From assembly GCA_036971715.1 (NCBI GenBank), contig JAVHJL010000007.1, forward strand, positions 992,001-1,056,000: DNA of 64,000 nt. The letters run 5' to 3'. The notes beneath the pieces were generated by a model that searched no databases, was not told the origin of the DNA, and saw only the letters and a list, made by a program, of their open reading frames with translations. Each line of letters opens with the position of its first letter. Within the stretch, counting starts at the first letter, position 1. Shown here piece by piece: positions 25,780 through 35,991 of the stretch. A program made the position numbers and the translations under genes. This DNA comes from Arthrobotrys musiformis (Eukaryota; Ascomycota; Orbiliomycetes; Orbiliales; Orbiliaceae).

Positions 25780-27803
25780 GTTCTCGCATATATCCTCCAA
25801 TAAATATATATAATATGATATAGTCGGACGACCGGGGATATAAACACTATACCATCCTACACCAACAGAAACAGAATGAAAGGAAAGAAGAAGAGAAAGT
25901 CACAGAACTCCAGCTGGATAGAACAGAACAGGGCAGAATATTTAAACATGTATACGCCAAGGGGGTATCACAAACGGGGTCGTGCGTGCATCCACAGACA
26001 TCCACAGCACTCCACAAAACGTTAACACAATGTAAACCTCAGTCTTTCAAACTCGTATTGCAGGTGCACAGTTCTCTTGGCGCTTCCGTATTCCCTGTCA
26101 GCGGGCGCCCGAGGCATTAATTGAAGGGCAGTTAATGGAGAAGTGGCAATCGCATGCTGCAGTCCATTGCATTTGCAGTTGCATGCATCCATACTCGTAA
26201 TGCGGTAGACTCGAGGAAATGCCGATGGCCGATGTCTAAGCGTCTGCGGTAGTGCTGACTAGCACTCGCACTAATTGGCACCAAGAGCAGGGTTCTGCCT
26301 GTCGCCACGAGGCCATTAATATTATTTTCTTTGATATGGTATTCTAGAAGTCAGTTAGAAACTATCTCGATATCAGATATCAGATACCGCATATCAGATT
26401 GACGTCGATATAATATATATATCCACTCCACGGATATCCGGATCGATCCACGAAGGCAGGATCAATTGTATGTGTCGGGCAGAGATACACCCCTGTATAC
26501 TACTACACATATATAAAGTATCCAAGTCCGCTGTCAACCGTTGCTGTTGTAAACATGTGTAAAGAGTATAAGGCTTGGCTGGGCTGATACGTGCAGCAAC
26601 GGAGGCGTTATTAGTATATACAGATCAGCCGCAGGACCCGAATTTAAATAATATAACATTCATGCCGCAGAAAGCCGTTCAGTTTCTACTAGTACGTATA
26701 CAATATATTATAAGAGCAATAGATGGGGGAGTGGTTAGTATAGTATTATAGTCTCGAGGACTGCACTGATACCGTCATAGTATATAGTATATGAGATACT
26801 ATGTGATATCATATATAGCAGAGGTGTTATAGGTCAGCCAGGCCGCGGCTGATATCGACATTGCCATTATTAAGCAACATCATCGTCATCGATGATGTCC
26901 GCCAATACAGCCCCCGTATACACTCCCCACATACATCCTCTACACTCTCTATACGGTCTATTATATGGGTATAGATTATATGGAGAGAGTGGTGGAATGC
27001 GGGTGCACGTAAAGAGAGCGAAAACACTCGAATGCGGCCTGGTCCGAAGCCCCTGCTTGAATACTTCCACCATATACTCAATACTCAATACTCAATACCA
27101 CCGCATCCAGTCCAATTCTTTGTATTTGATATTGTATTGTATTTGATGTTCTATTTGATATTGTATGTATTGTATTATTGTATGTACCAGGGAAATTTGA
27201 GGCTGCAGCGTGGAATTGGAATCTCGCAACACACCGCTCTCGTTCTCACCACCCTCCGCCAGCCCCCTTTCTCTCATCTCTCTCTCTCATCTCTCTCCCT
27301 TTCCCTCCTCCCTCTCTTTCAATCAACCTCACTCTCAACCTCACCCATCACCACCATCGCCACCATCGCCTTCAGCATCACATTCTGTCACGTTCCCCTC
27401 GCTCCTCCCGTTTTACCATCGTATTCGCTAGTCACCAATCATAATACCCAACCACTCACAGAATCCCCTCATCTGCCCTTTGGACGCTTCCGGCACCGTG
27501 TCTTGCTTGCTTGCTCTATTTGCCTGAATTGGGTTCAACTCATCCACCCACCTACCTATCCACCTACCCACCTCCATATCTGATAGTCCATCATATCCAT
27601 CGCGGAAACAATACTTGGCCAAATCTTATATACCGATACTCAACCATTTCCTTCAATAATACCATCTACCATCATCATCATCACCATCATACCTATCTAA
27701 AACCAGTTTTGAATATTTAAACATCAAAAGTCCCATTCGCCACCCGTCGCTCCCCGACATCCCAGGAAAGGGCAAAGAGAAAGAAAAAAAAGTGTCACGA
27801 GCC
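25780..27803. other. Two-kilobase divergent intergenic region
   Basis: This is the upstream region of both the F-box gene and the UBL3-type gene. It is AT-rich with short repeats: ATCAGATATCAGATA units near 26365-26395, ATCCACAGAC units near 25988-26010, and pyrimidine-rich DNA at 27236-27345 and 27540-27720. I see no supported gene; frames at 26827-27583 are low complexity. Confidence 0.5.
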
Positions 27804-28715
27804 ATGCCGGAGGAATCCGATCCTACTCTTCCCTCCTCCTCCCCTACAAAACAGTCCTCTCCTCTCCCTCCTCCCATCGACACAACCTCTCCCAGAACAT
27901 CCGTCATCCGACCGGACTCCTCCATCATCGCCACCACCCCTCTAGCAATGGAATCCGCCATGCGATTCGAAGAAGAAGAAGTCGCCAGGAAATCCCTCCA
28001 CATCCCCACAGCAACCGACGGCTCCAAGGATCCCGTCGCAACATCATCCTCGGAAGAGAATGCCATCACATCTACGGGTCTCGAATCGTCGACATCGGAG
28101 GAAGAAGCAGCCTCGGGGATTGTTATTACGCTGTTAATATTGTCAGGCGCACGCTCCACATTCACACTAAACCCCGGCTACATCAAGCGACACAACGTGT
28201 CCCACGACGACCCGATGGTCATGACGGTCTACAATCTCAAAGAGTGCATCTGGAGGGACTGGAAAGAGGGTGGGTCCATCCAATATTATTCCTATTATCA
28301 TTTTTTTTAAAAAAAATAGAACGGCAGCTGATATTGAGAAAACAGAGGAATTGATGACAAAACAACCGGCCAGCCCGCATCTGATACGCCTGATATTGCT
28401 GGGCAGGCTGCTCGAGGATAAGAGCTTACTAAAAGGTAATTTCCCCATCCACCTTCCTAATCCATCTATCCCTTCTGTCCCCTCTCTTCTCAACGAAGGG
28501 AAGACGAAGAAGAAGAAGCCACGATTACTGACAAAATTATTGCAGACTGCCGGCTGCAACTCGAATCGCCCAATGTCGTCCATCTCAGTTTACGGCCCGC
28601 CGACATCCCAGAAGACGAAGTGACAACAAAGAGTGGCAAATTCACCGGATTCAACGGAAACAACGGAAGAACAGGCGAAAGAGCCAGCCCGGGCTGCAGA
28701 TGTGTTATATTATAA
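27804..28715 (+). CDS. Membrane-anchored ubiquitin-fold protein (UBL3/MUB type)
   Basis: Three exons, 27804-28269, 28328-28435 and 28546-28715, give 247 aa. The first 100 residues are Ser/Thr/Pro/Glu-rich and probably disordered. The ubiquitin-like domain (about 103-215) includes GIVITLLILSGARSTFTL, MTVYNLKECIWRDW, ASPHLIRLILLGRLLEDK and SPNVVHLSLRPADIPED. It matches the Rad60-SLD/UBL3 family, where WRDW and IRLILLGRLL are characteristic. The C-terminus is GCRCVIL, a CaaX box (CVIL; Leu favours geranylgeranylation) with a second upstream Cys for possible palmitoylation. UBL3/MUB proteins are prenylated membrane docks for E2 enzymes and sorting adaptors. Intron 1 uses the distal acceptor (GGCAG, 28327) because the proximal AATAG one breaks the frame with donor GTGGGT. 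Confidence 0.78.
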
Positions 28716-29450
28716 CGGCATCCTCCCGACCATCTGCGGATGTGTGTTTTCGCTGTTGCCTGGCTCGCGAAATTAGATTTCGGGGAGGAAAAAGTTGAAT
28801 CCGATGATGAGATTGGGATCCCGTCGACATGATTGGCTCGCTCCCGCATGGCGGCGTTGTGCAACTCTTTACCATTCGACATTTATTCCAAGTTTTCGCA
28901 ATGACACGGCAGTACCTCTTCAAAAGCGCTACATCCCGATACCCAACAAAAGAGCTTCTTTTTTTTTTTTTTTTTGTTTTTGTTTTTTTTCTCAAAACGA
29001 GCGGACCGATTTTTTTGCATACTTCTTTCCTTTAATATTTTTTTGGCGGCACCATATCGATCGGATCGAGGTTTTTTTTTGTCAGTACGGGTTTTAATTC
29101 TGGGTTTATACTTAGTTGTTCAATCGCTCCTTTTTCTTTCTTTTCGATGTACAGGTCTTTCCTTTTTCACTCAGGTCTACCATTTTCCGGTTTTTTATTC
29201 TGTTTAAATGCATTTTGGGGGAAGGAGAGCGGTTGGTTCATACGATCATAGCGGGGAAGGTAAAAGGTAAGGTAAGGTATGGTTCTTTCATAGCCTTTGT
29301 TAAGTGTTTGGGAAAGCATTGAATAAATAGATACAACTACAAGTAATTCAGCATGGATAAAATGCATTCTTACGAAAAAAAAAAATCTTTAATAAAAAGT
29401 TCAACAAAACTCCTCGCGCTTATAATAACAAAAATACTAAAATACAAAAT
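28716..29450. other. Convergent 3' region, UBL3-type gene and AA9 gene
   Basis: No gene. Long T tracts (28950-29070) and AT-rich DNA are consistent with 3' UTRs of the two convergent genes. Confidence 0.5.
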
Positions 29451-30494
29451 TTATATAGATTTCGCCTGATGTTCAGCAACGATTTGCCGTCTGAGGCGGC
29501 GGAGATTATTCCGTCGCTTCATATTCCGATGACCATCGCCGTGGACGTCACGTTTTGTGTATTGATAGTAGTAGCCGTATCCTGGGTAGTAGACGTATTG
29601 ACCTTGTCGTTGACCCTGCTGCTGTTGCTGGGCTTGACCGCCTGAACTGCCGCCGGCGTAGTCGAGATGGACGTTCGCGACGGTGCCGTTGTCGTCTGTT
29701 GGTTCGTTCGGGAAGGTTTGGGGAAAGACGGGGTTGTTATTCTGTCCGTCGTTGAGTTGTACGCTTGGGGTAACGCCTAATCCCTGCGCTAGCGGTGGTC
29801 CTGGGATTGGATAGGAACCCAGACCTTGGATGTTGACGTAGAGACCTGTTGTGGCGGTGTTGTAGTAGTCTTGTAGTCTTACGCCCTGAGGGACGGTTTC
29901 CGACTTTCCGTCTGTGATTTCGACGTTCGTGCAGGAGGTGAAGAATTGTGCGCCGTTCTGCTGGGTTGCGAATTGCAGCGCTATCATCTCGTGACGCATT
30001 AGGTATTGACCGGATTTTATGGTTGTAGGGAGTTGGATTTTCCACTCGTAGCCTTGGCGGATCAGTTGGTCTGTTGCCCAGAATCCCTGCTGGAGTAATC
30101 CCGCCTCATCGACTTTGAACCACTGCAGATTCGCGCCGCGGGCTTGTTTGCAGTCGCCGCCGCAGTCGGCTAAGTAAGTAATAATCGGACCTTGGTGGTT
30201 CGACTGCCAGCGGGACCAGCGGAAGGTTATTTGGCTACCTGCGGGGGCTTTGGCGATGTTTTGCGCCGGTGATGGGTTTCGGCCGCAGATTATGCCGTCG
30301 CCGTCGGAGAGACGCATGGGTCCGTCGGTATTCCTGTTGTTGGTGTCCCAGGGTTGGACTATACCCTGATTTGAGGCGGTGTAGAAGGGGTCGAAGCCGG
30401 CGTAGGTTTGGCCGCCGATTACTAGTTGTTGCACGAAGGCGTGGCCGAGGGCCGTGGGGAGGGCGGCGAGGAGGAGGAGGGTTGTTGTCTTCAT
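29451..30494 (-). CDS. AA9 (GH61) lytic polysaccharide monooxygenase
   Basis: A single exon of 347 aa with a 17-residue signal peptide (ending PTALG) that leaves His18 as the mature N-terminus, as copper LPMOs require. HAFVQQLVIGG is the usual AA9 start. H100 in SNHQGP is the second copper-brace His. C70 and C188 correspond to the conserved disulfide. MRHEMIALQ (about 166-174) and Q183 match the second-sphere His and Gln. The residue three before C188, normally the axial Tyr, is Phe185 (GAQFFTSC). The family oxidatively cleaves cellulose or hemicelluloses outside the cell. The C-terminal 90 residues carry no CBM1; they are Gln/Tyr-rich (about 290-312) and end in a basic tail with several dibasic sites (KR, KRR, RR). 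The gene is divergent from the GH11 xylanase. Confidence 0.88.
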   Translation of the reverse strand: MKTTTLLLLAALPTALGHAFVQQLVIGGQTYAGFDPFYTASNQGIVQPWDTNNRNTDGPMRLSDGDGIICGRNPSPAQNIAKAPAGSQITFRWSRWQSNHQGPIITYLADCGGDCKQARGANLQWFKVDEAGLLQQGFWATDQLIRQGYEWKIQLPTTIKSGQYLMRHEMIALQFATQQNGAQFFTSCTNVEITDGKSETVPQGVRLQDYYNTATTGLYVNIQGLGSYPIPGPPLAQGLGVTPSVQLNDGQNNNPVFPQTFPNEPTDDNGTVANVHLDYAGGSSGGQAQQQQQGQRQGQYVYYPGYGYYYQYTKRDVHGDGHRNMKRRNNLRRLRRQIVAEHQAKSI

Positions 30495-31545
30495 TTTTTT
30501 TAATATTATTAGGGTAAAAGGAAGAGCTGCCTGCAGTTCTTGAGAATGGAAGGGCTCGTCGAGAGCGAAGGGGTCTGACTTGCAGAATTTTGGGGGAAAA
30601 GAGTGTAGTAGTTAAAAATTTACAAGCGCAATGATGGATCAAAGGAAGCGGACGGTGCGGTATAATTATATAAGACCTCTGAGTTTCTAGTATCTTTAGA
30701 TCTAAGACTATCACGCAGGTACCAAACAAGCCTGCACTCCCAAAATCTCGGGTTACAGAAGGCGGTAACTAGCTTAGTGCCACTAATACCCGCTTAATCC
30801 CCAAAGGTAAAAAATACCCGATTGTTACAGAATTTCTTGACGTTTGGATTAATCACACTTTCCCATCTTGAGATCGTGAGGTTTATGGTGTAGTTCCGTT
30901 TCATGTTTTTCCTGCGTTGTGGCTGTGTTATTTTTTTGACTATTTGGGTTAGGAAGACCCCTGTTTGGCGGACTAAGACGAGCCCTTACAGGATTTCGAG
31001 ACAGGGGGGCAGGAGTTCTAGAATGTCCCCGCGGAAGGGCTTCAGAGTACGTCAAATTCTCGGAAGCGCCTGGTGCTAGGGTTGGAGGTGGGATATGGTC
31101 TTGTCAGCTGGGCTTTGTATGGGGTTTCTTGTGTTTTCTTGGGCGGGGTGTATGGGGCTTTTATATATTTAAATATACTTAAATATTTAGAAGGGTTCTG
31201 GCACTGGAACGGGGTATTTTGGGGTGGTTTCAAAGTGGTAGTGCTGGTTACGATGCGTCTTCATTATTATATCGAGGACTCTTTGATCGATTTCGAGGAG
31301 ATGGCTTGAAGGGATGGAATGGGAAATTGCTTCCGGCTTCTTCCTTTTTATATTCGCTCTTTGTTGTATATTATGGATTAGAGCTCGATGAGGTGAGCTC
31401 CAGGCCGCCGTTAAACTGAAACGCTCGCGACCGTTGCACCTTCTTTTCGCCTATAAACACTACTAAAAATATAAACATTTTCCAAGCCGGTCGATTAACG
31501 TAGCTAAACTACTTCCCCGCGTGTCCCCGCAATACGTGGAATAAA

Positions 31546-31552
31546 GGCTAAA
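31546..31552 (+). promoter_or_regulatory. Candidate XlnR/Xyr1 site GGCTAAA
   Basis: An exact GGCTAAA, the core of the fungal xylanase activator site, lies about 1.3 kb before the GH11 start and 1.05 kb before the AA9 start. Confidence 0.4.
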
Positions 31553-31782
31553 CTCTGCTTACGATCACTTGGCTGGTTTTAATGATGCCATTGGTAAACT
31601 GTATTTCAACTGATAATTCCCAAATGAGAATTTTAATATAAAATATGCTTTGTAGATGAGGAATAAGCAGTCACGTTGTTCGGGATATTGTGTAACTAGC
31701 TAACCCCCCAGTGGGTGTTTTATAAAGATGAAGTGCAGATGAATGATGACCATGCGACGCGGGGAATTATTTGGATGTCCCG

Positions 31783-31789
31783 TTTAGCC
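31783..31789 (-). promoter_or_regulatory. Candidate XlnR/Xyr1 site GGCTAAA (minus strand)
   Basis: TTTAGCC on the plus strand is GGCTAAA in reverse orientation, about 1.1 kb before the GH11 start. Confidence 0.4.
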
Positions 31790-32070
31790 TGAACCATCTG
31801 CCCTTCTCGAACTTGGGAGCCTCACCGCGATTGAATTTTCCTCGGCGTGATCGCGTAGATATGTTGATGGAAGCTCCCCGGGTTACAAAAACTTGCACAC
31901 GCACACCCTCCACCGATCGAGCTGCAGCGTCGATCAAAAAATCCCAGGGTCATTCCGCACGTAGAAACGGAAGGAGCTATATTTTGGCAAAATACGCTTC
32001 CCCACCGGGGTTTTCAAATCGTGGAGAAAGATGTTTGTTCTAACAGAGTTTTTTTCGTCCGGTGTGAACA

Positions 32071-32077
32071 GGCTAAA
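32071..32077 (+). promoter_or_regulatory. Candidate XlnR/Xyr1 site GGCTAAA
   Basis: Exact core motif about 780 bp before the GH11 start, in the same orientation as the gene. Confidence 0.4.
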
Positions 32078-32310
32078 TGGCTTCTCCACAGTTTTTGTCT
32101 TTTTCGTCTGGTTTTTTTTGGGGAACCATGGGGCGTGCAGCAGCCACCGCTTGTCAGCCTTGGGATTTGCAGGTATAGTATTTCTGTGTTAACTGTTGGA
32201 TTTTATCCCGGTGTTACCTACTTTCTGCGTGATGATTGGTATTTCGGCACTCGGTAGACTATACCTCCCCCTTTCGTCGACGAACCGACTGATGATGAAC
32301 TTTTCAAATA

Positions 32311-32316
32311 TTAGCC
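32311..32316 (-). promoter_or_regulatory. Candidate XlnR/Xyr1 core GGCTAA (minus strand)
   Basis: TTAGCC on the plus strand gives GGCTAA, about 545 bp before the GH11 start; the seventh base is T, so it fits only the six-base core. Confidence 0.3.
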
Positions 32317-32735
32317 TAAAGGTGAACTTCGAAAGGTCCAGCACCTGATCTCAATCCATACAAACCCAAATCTAGACAAAAAGTGGGAGATACTTCAGAT
32401 GGAGACAAGGGGGCGAAAAAACCGGACGCCGCATTGCGTTATTCTGTATGGGGGATTCATTTCTTGGCCATGGTTTCATGTGCCTCGGTAGCTTGGCCGA
32501 AGTATGGTCCGGGGTAGTTATCGAATGTGGGTTTGTGTTATGACGGTGGGGCGGGTTTAGTATAGACGGAACTTGGGAGTCTAGAATGCCATAGTGGTGA
32601 CATCGACGGTCCTTGCGCGATGACCCACTGCAGTCGGTCGATCGGATGGGGATGTCGGGATTGATGATGGTGAAAGGGGGGCATTTCAGGCTTATATCGA
32701 TGCTATATTGATCACTTCTGTCGTACCGTTCGAAG

Positions 32736-32743
32736 TATAAATA
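32736..32743 (+). promoter_or_regulatory. TATA box of the GH11 gene
   Basis: TATAAATA lies 117 bp before the GH11 ATG and is the best TATA match upstream of it. It fits a highly inducible secreted-enzyme gene. Confidence 0.55.
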
Positions 32744-32859
32744 CTCGCACGACCGACGCTTTCAATTGAAGTCTATCATCACCATCAGCTGGAGTTGTGA
32801 TCCACTATACCCACCTACATTTTATACATCTAAACTATATATACTTAAATATATAAAAA

Positions 32860-33608
32860 ATGGTCTCCTTCAAATCCCTCGCCGTCACCCTCCTCGCGGC
32901 GACGAGCGCCCTCGCAGCTCCATTCGACTTCCTCCATGAGCGCGACGACGGTAACTCCACCGCCGCCCTCGAGAAACGTCAAACAACCGCCAACTCCGTC
33001 GGCTACCACAACGGATACTTCTACTCCTGGTGGTCCGATGGCGGCGGGTCCGCCCAATACACCATGGGCGAGGGGAGTAAATACAGCGTCACCTGGAGGA
33101 ACACCGGAAACTTCGTAGGCGGTAAAGGATGGAATCCCGGAAACGGACGGTATGCCCCCCCTATAACCCCCATAAACCCCCATAAACTAATAAATCATAA
33201 AGAACCATCAACTACGGTGGCTACTTCGCCCCCTCCGGCAACGGCTACCTCGCCGTCTACGGCTGGACCCGCAATCCGCTCGTAGAATACTACGTCGTCG
33301 AATCCTTCGGCACCTACAACCCCGGCAGCGGCGGCACCTATAAAGGCACCGTCAACACCGACGGCGGAACATACAATATCTACCAATCCACCCGTTACAA
33401 CCAACCCTCCATCGACGGCACGCAGACCTTTCAGCAGTATTGGTCCGTCCGAACTAGCAATCGCGTCGGCGGGAGCGTGAACATGCAGGCGCATTTCAAC
33501 GCCTGGGCGAACGTGGGGTTGAATTTGGGGTCGCATTATTATCAGATTGTTGCGACGGAGGGGTATCAGAGCAGCGGTAGTTCGGAGATTTATGTCCAGA
33601 CTAAGTAG
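32860..33608 (+). CDS. GH11 endo-beta-1,4-xylanase
   Basis: Two exons, 32860-33149 and 33203-33608, give 231 aa. A signal peptide of about 19 residues (LAATSALA) is followed by a short propeptide ending in the Kex2 site LEKR, so the mature enzyme starts at about Gln41. GH11 blocks are GYHNGYFYSWWSDGGG, TWRNTGNFVGGKGWNPG, INYGGYFAPSGNGYLAVYGW and YYVVESFGTYNP. The nucleophile Glu is in NPLVEYYVVES and the acid/base Glu in IVATEGYQSSG. The protein is a jelly-roll xylanase without CBM1, close to the usual minimal length. The intron interrupts the GR-TINYGG strand region (GTATGC donor, AAAG acceptor). It is likely induced by xylan through XlnR sites upstream. Confidence 0.95.
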
Positions 33609-35051
33609 CTAAATATATATAACTGCTGATATCGGACTGGTGTGGAGGGGAACAGAGGGCGTGGTGGATTGTATGAGGGAAAAGAGAGAACAAGGGGTGA
33701 AAAATGTGCATGTGTGTGATTTGTAAATAGTTAGTTTGGGAGTATTCGAAAGGATGGTGATATCCTTCTCCGATATCCCCATTTGATTTCTTTGATGAGA
33801 ACGTATATAAATAAACGGCGGGCACCGCTTCTTCAAATAAAAAAATGCAATGATGCTAGTTTGTATTTCCTAAACCTAACCTGATCCTAACCTAAACCTA
33901 TCTTTCACTGTTCTAGACCGCTCTTTTGTTTCCTGAAGGGGTCTGGTTCGAGACAATTATTCCTGAAGCATAGTTTTGGCGTGTTGTCTGTTGCATTTTT
34001 CATCACCATATAAGAATCCACGGATTCGTCCAGCAGCGTGCCTAAAACGTGATGAGGTTCAATAGTTTTTACATAAAAACGTGGAAGGGGTATTGCGTTT
34101 ATAAGGAAGGGTATTGCTGCTATTAGTATTTTAACCAATCTTTGACAAATCTTCTATATTTATTTTCTGACCAAAGAAGAGAGTCAAAGAGTTCAAGCTT
34201 GGGGCTGTTTGCCATATATAGATGCAGTATAAAAAGATCAATGCGCTGTAGTTAAGAAAGCGCATTCTGAAGCTGAGGCCGGCGGCAACGTAGTGACGGG
34301 ATTTATGGGCGGTTTCTAAAGCTGGGTGTATTGTATGGGAAGAAATATATAATCTTTTATATAATCGCCCAACAGACGCTCCCGGAGCTTCCTCTCTTCT
34401 TCATCCACCTTCCCATATTCATTCCATCGACGTCCAGTACGTATACTAGTACTTTCTACTCAAGCAGAATCACTGTACTACACAACATCCCAGCCTCTTC
34501 CCCAGCAAAGAACAGTATATGCGTGAAGCCTGTTCTCCCTGAAAAAAGCGTGCAGGGATTCCGGCACGGTGAGTGGCACAGCACGAAAGAAAGCGTGCCT
34601 GAAAAGCAGCCGCCCTCTCCAACACCAGCCAGCTGGAGGCTCTTCCCTTCACCAAAACACCACACCATCGCCATCACCTGCACCTTCACCTCGCGTCCGC
34701 ACACATCATCAGGTGGTTTCTCCCCCCCGCAAACCCCCCTCATATCCCTCTTGAGATACCTTCCAGAAGTTCTCCACGGAATCTTCCTTGTTCCTCCTTT
34801 TGCTTTTTCTTCTCGCTAGTTCTGGTGCAATGTCGAACGCTTGATTGGGGAATACCACATAGACAACGCATCGACGGCGGCAACCTGGCTGCAGCTCTCT
34901 TCTTCATCTTCATCCAAGCATTCATTCTGACCAGCTTAGCAGTGAGATTCTAGGCTTGCGTGTCATCCTTGACCCCTCTCCTGAAATATACCTGGTAGAG
35001 CTTTGCGCTCTTGGTCCTCTTTGGGAGAACACTCTTTCATAACCCTCCAAG
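33609..35051. other. Intergenic: GH11 3' flank and histone H4 variant promoter
   Basis: No gene is supported. A frame at 34331-34819 overlaps others on both strands and shows no domain. I saw no canonical divergent H3-H4 arrangement; the variant H4 gene stands alone. Confidence 0.45.
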
Positions 35052-35991
35052 ATGCCTCCAGGACGTGATCTTGCTGGTCGAAATGCAGCAACGAGAGGCC
35101 CTATACCTCGCCGTATCGGTGGAATGCCTGAGCCGAGAGTCATCGGCTCGCCGGCTATAGCAACTCCTCGCGGCGCAAGTAACACACCAACGAGGCCAAT
35201 ACAGACTGTCACGGGATCGCAGGTGACACCCGTCGCCTCCAGAGTCTTTCAGGTCCAACGCGGCGAGACGGCTGGTGAGAGTAGTCGTTCTGGCGCCCAA
35301 GGAGGCGGCTCCGCTGCTCGAAATGTCTCAAGGCAGATGCCAGTTCAGGGTCCCGCGCCGGGCAGAGGCAGGGGCTCAAGGGGTTTAGGCCTAGCTACTA
35401 TGAGACATAAGAAATTCGCCCGGGATAACATTCAAGGAATTAGTGAGTATTTTTCCTATGCTATTCTTTTTCTTTTTCTTTCGTAACTGGCGACTAATCT
35501 CAACCCTTTCGGTACCCAGCTAGACCATCTATCCGGTATGTATTAATAGTGTTGTATGCCCTTGGGCTATCGCAGGTGGCTGATTTCCCCTTTTCTGTTG
35601 ATTATAGTCGCCTGGCTCGCCGTGGCGGCGTGAAGCGAATCTCCGCCTCCATCTACGAAGAGGCCAGAGGGATCCTGAAGAAGTACTTGGAGAAAATTCT
35701 TAAATCTTGTTGTATGTACACGGAGCACGCGAATCGAAAGACAATTACTACTCTTGACGTAAGTACTATTTCTCCAATCCCCTATATCTACGAATAAAGC
35801 TAACTCCTATAATGCCCAGGTTGTCCACGCATTGAGAGTCGTAAGTGTCCCATGTCTCCTTTGACAGGAGGAGCAATTACTAACAACACAATTTGCAGAA
35901 CGGGAGAACCATCTATGGGTTTGATGACCCGGCTGCGATTAGGAGTAGCAAGCCGAGGAAAAAGCTTGCTAAATTGGTTGCGAGAAGGTAG
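35052..35991 (+). CDS. Divergent histone H4 variant with long N-terminal extension
   Basis: Five exons, 35052-35442, 35520-35535 (16 nt), 35608-35758, 35820-35840 (21 nt) and 35899-35991, give 223 aa; canonical H4 is about 103. The H4 fold is clear: ARDNIQGITRPSIRRLARRGGVKRIS, then IYEEARGILKKYLEKIL, YTEHANRKTITTLDVVHALR and NGRTIYGF. The tail aligns as GRGRGSRGLGL, ATM, RHKKFAR. K5, K8, K12 and K16 therefore become R, R, L and M, one residue of the G13-G14 pair is missing, and K20 is kept. In place of RDAV after helix 2 it has KSCCM. Before the tail lies a 103-residue Arg/Gly/Pro/Ser/Thr-rich extension without lysine. After YGF the protein adds about 25 residues, mostly basic (RSSKPRKKLAKLVARR). 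Filamentous fungi such as Neurospora are known to have an H4 variant (hH4v). Orthology and any role in special chromatin are inference. Confidence 0.85.

Larger units (their letters stand above)
30495..32859. other. Divergent promoter region of the AA9 and GH11 genes
   Basis: This 2.4-kb stretch separates the start codons of two plant-cell-wall enzymes transcribed away from each other. No gene is supported inside it; small frames at 31073-31419 and 31771-32257 lack domains. Four XlnR-type motifs and a TATA box are listed separately. Confidence 0.5.

Noticed and set aside
26221..26310. tRNA-Leu/Ser-like string (GCCGATGGCCGATGTCTAAGCGTCTGC)
   Set aside because: It recalls the D-arm and A box, but no B box GGTTCGANNCC follows, the T-arm does not pair and the acceptor stem has no 3' partner.
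34331..34819. 162-aa plus frame before the H4 variant
   Set aside because: Open frames exist on both strands here and the peptide has no domain; likely chance or 5' UTR.
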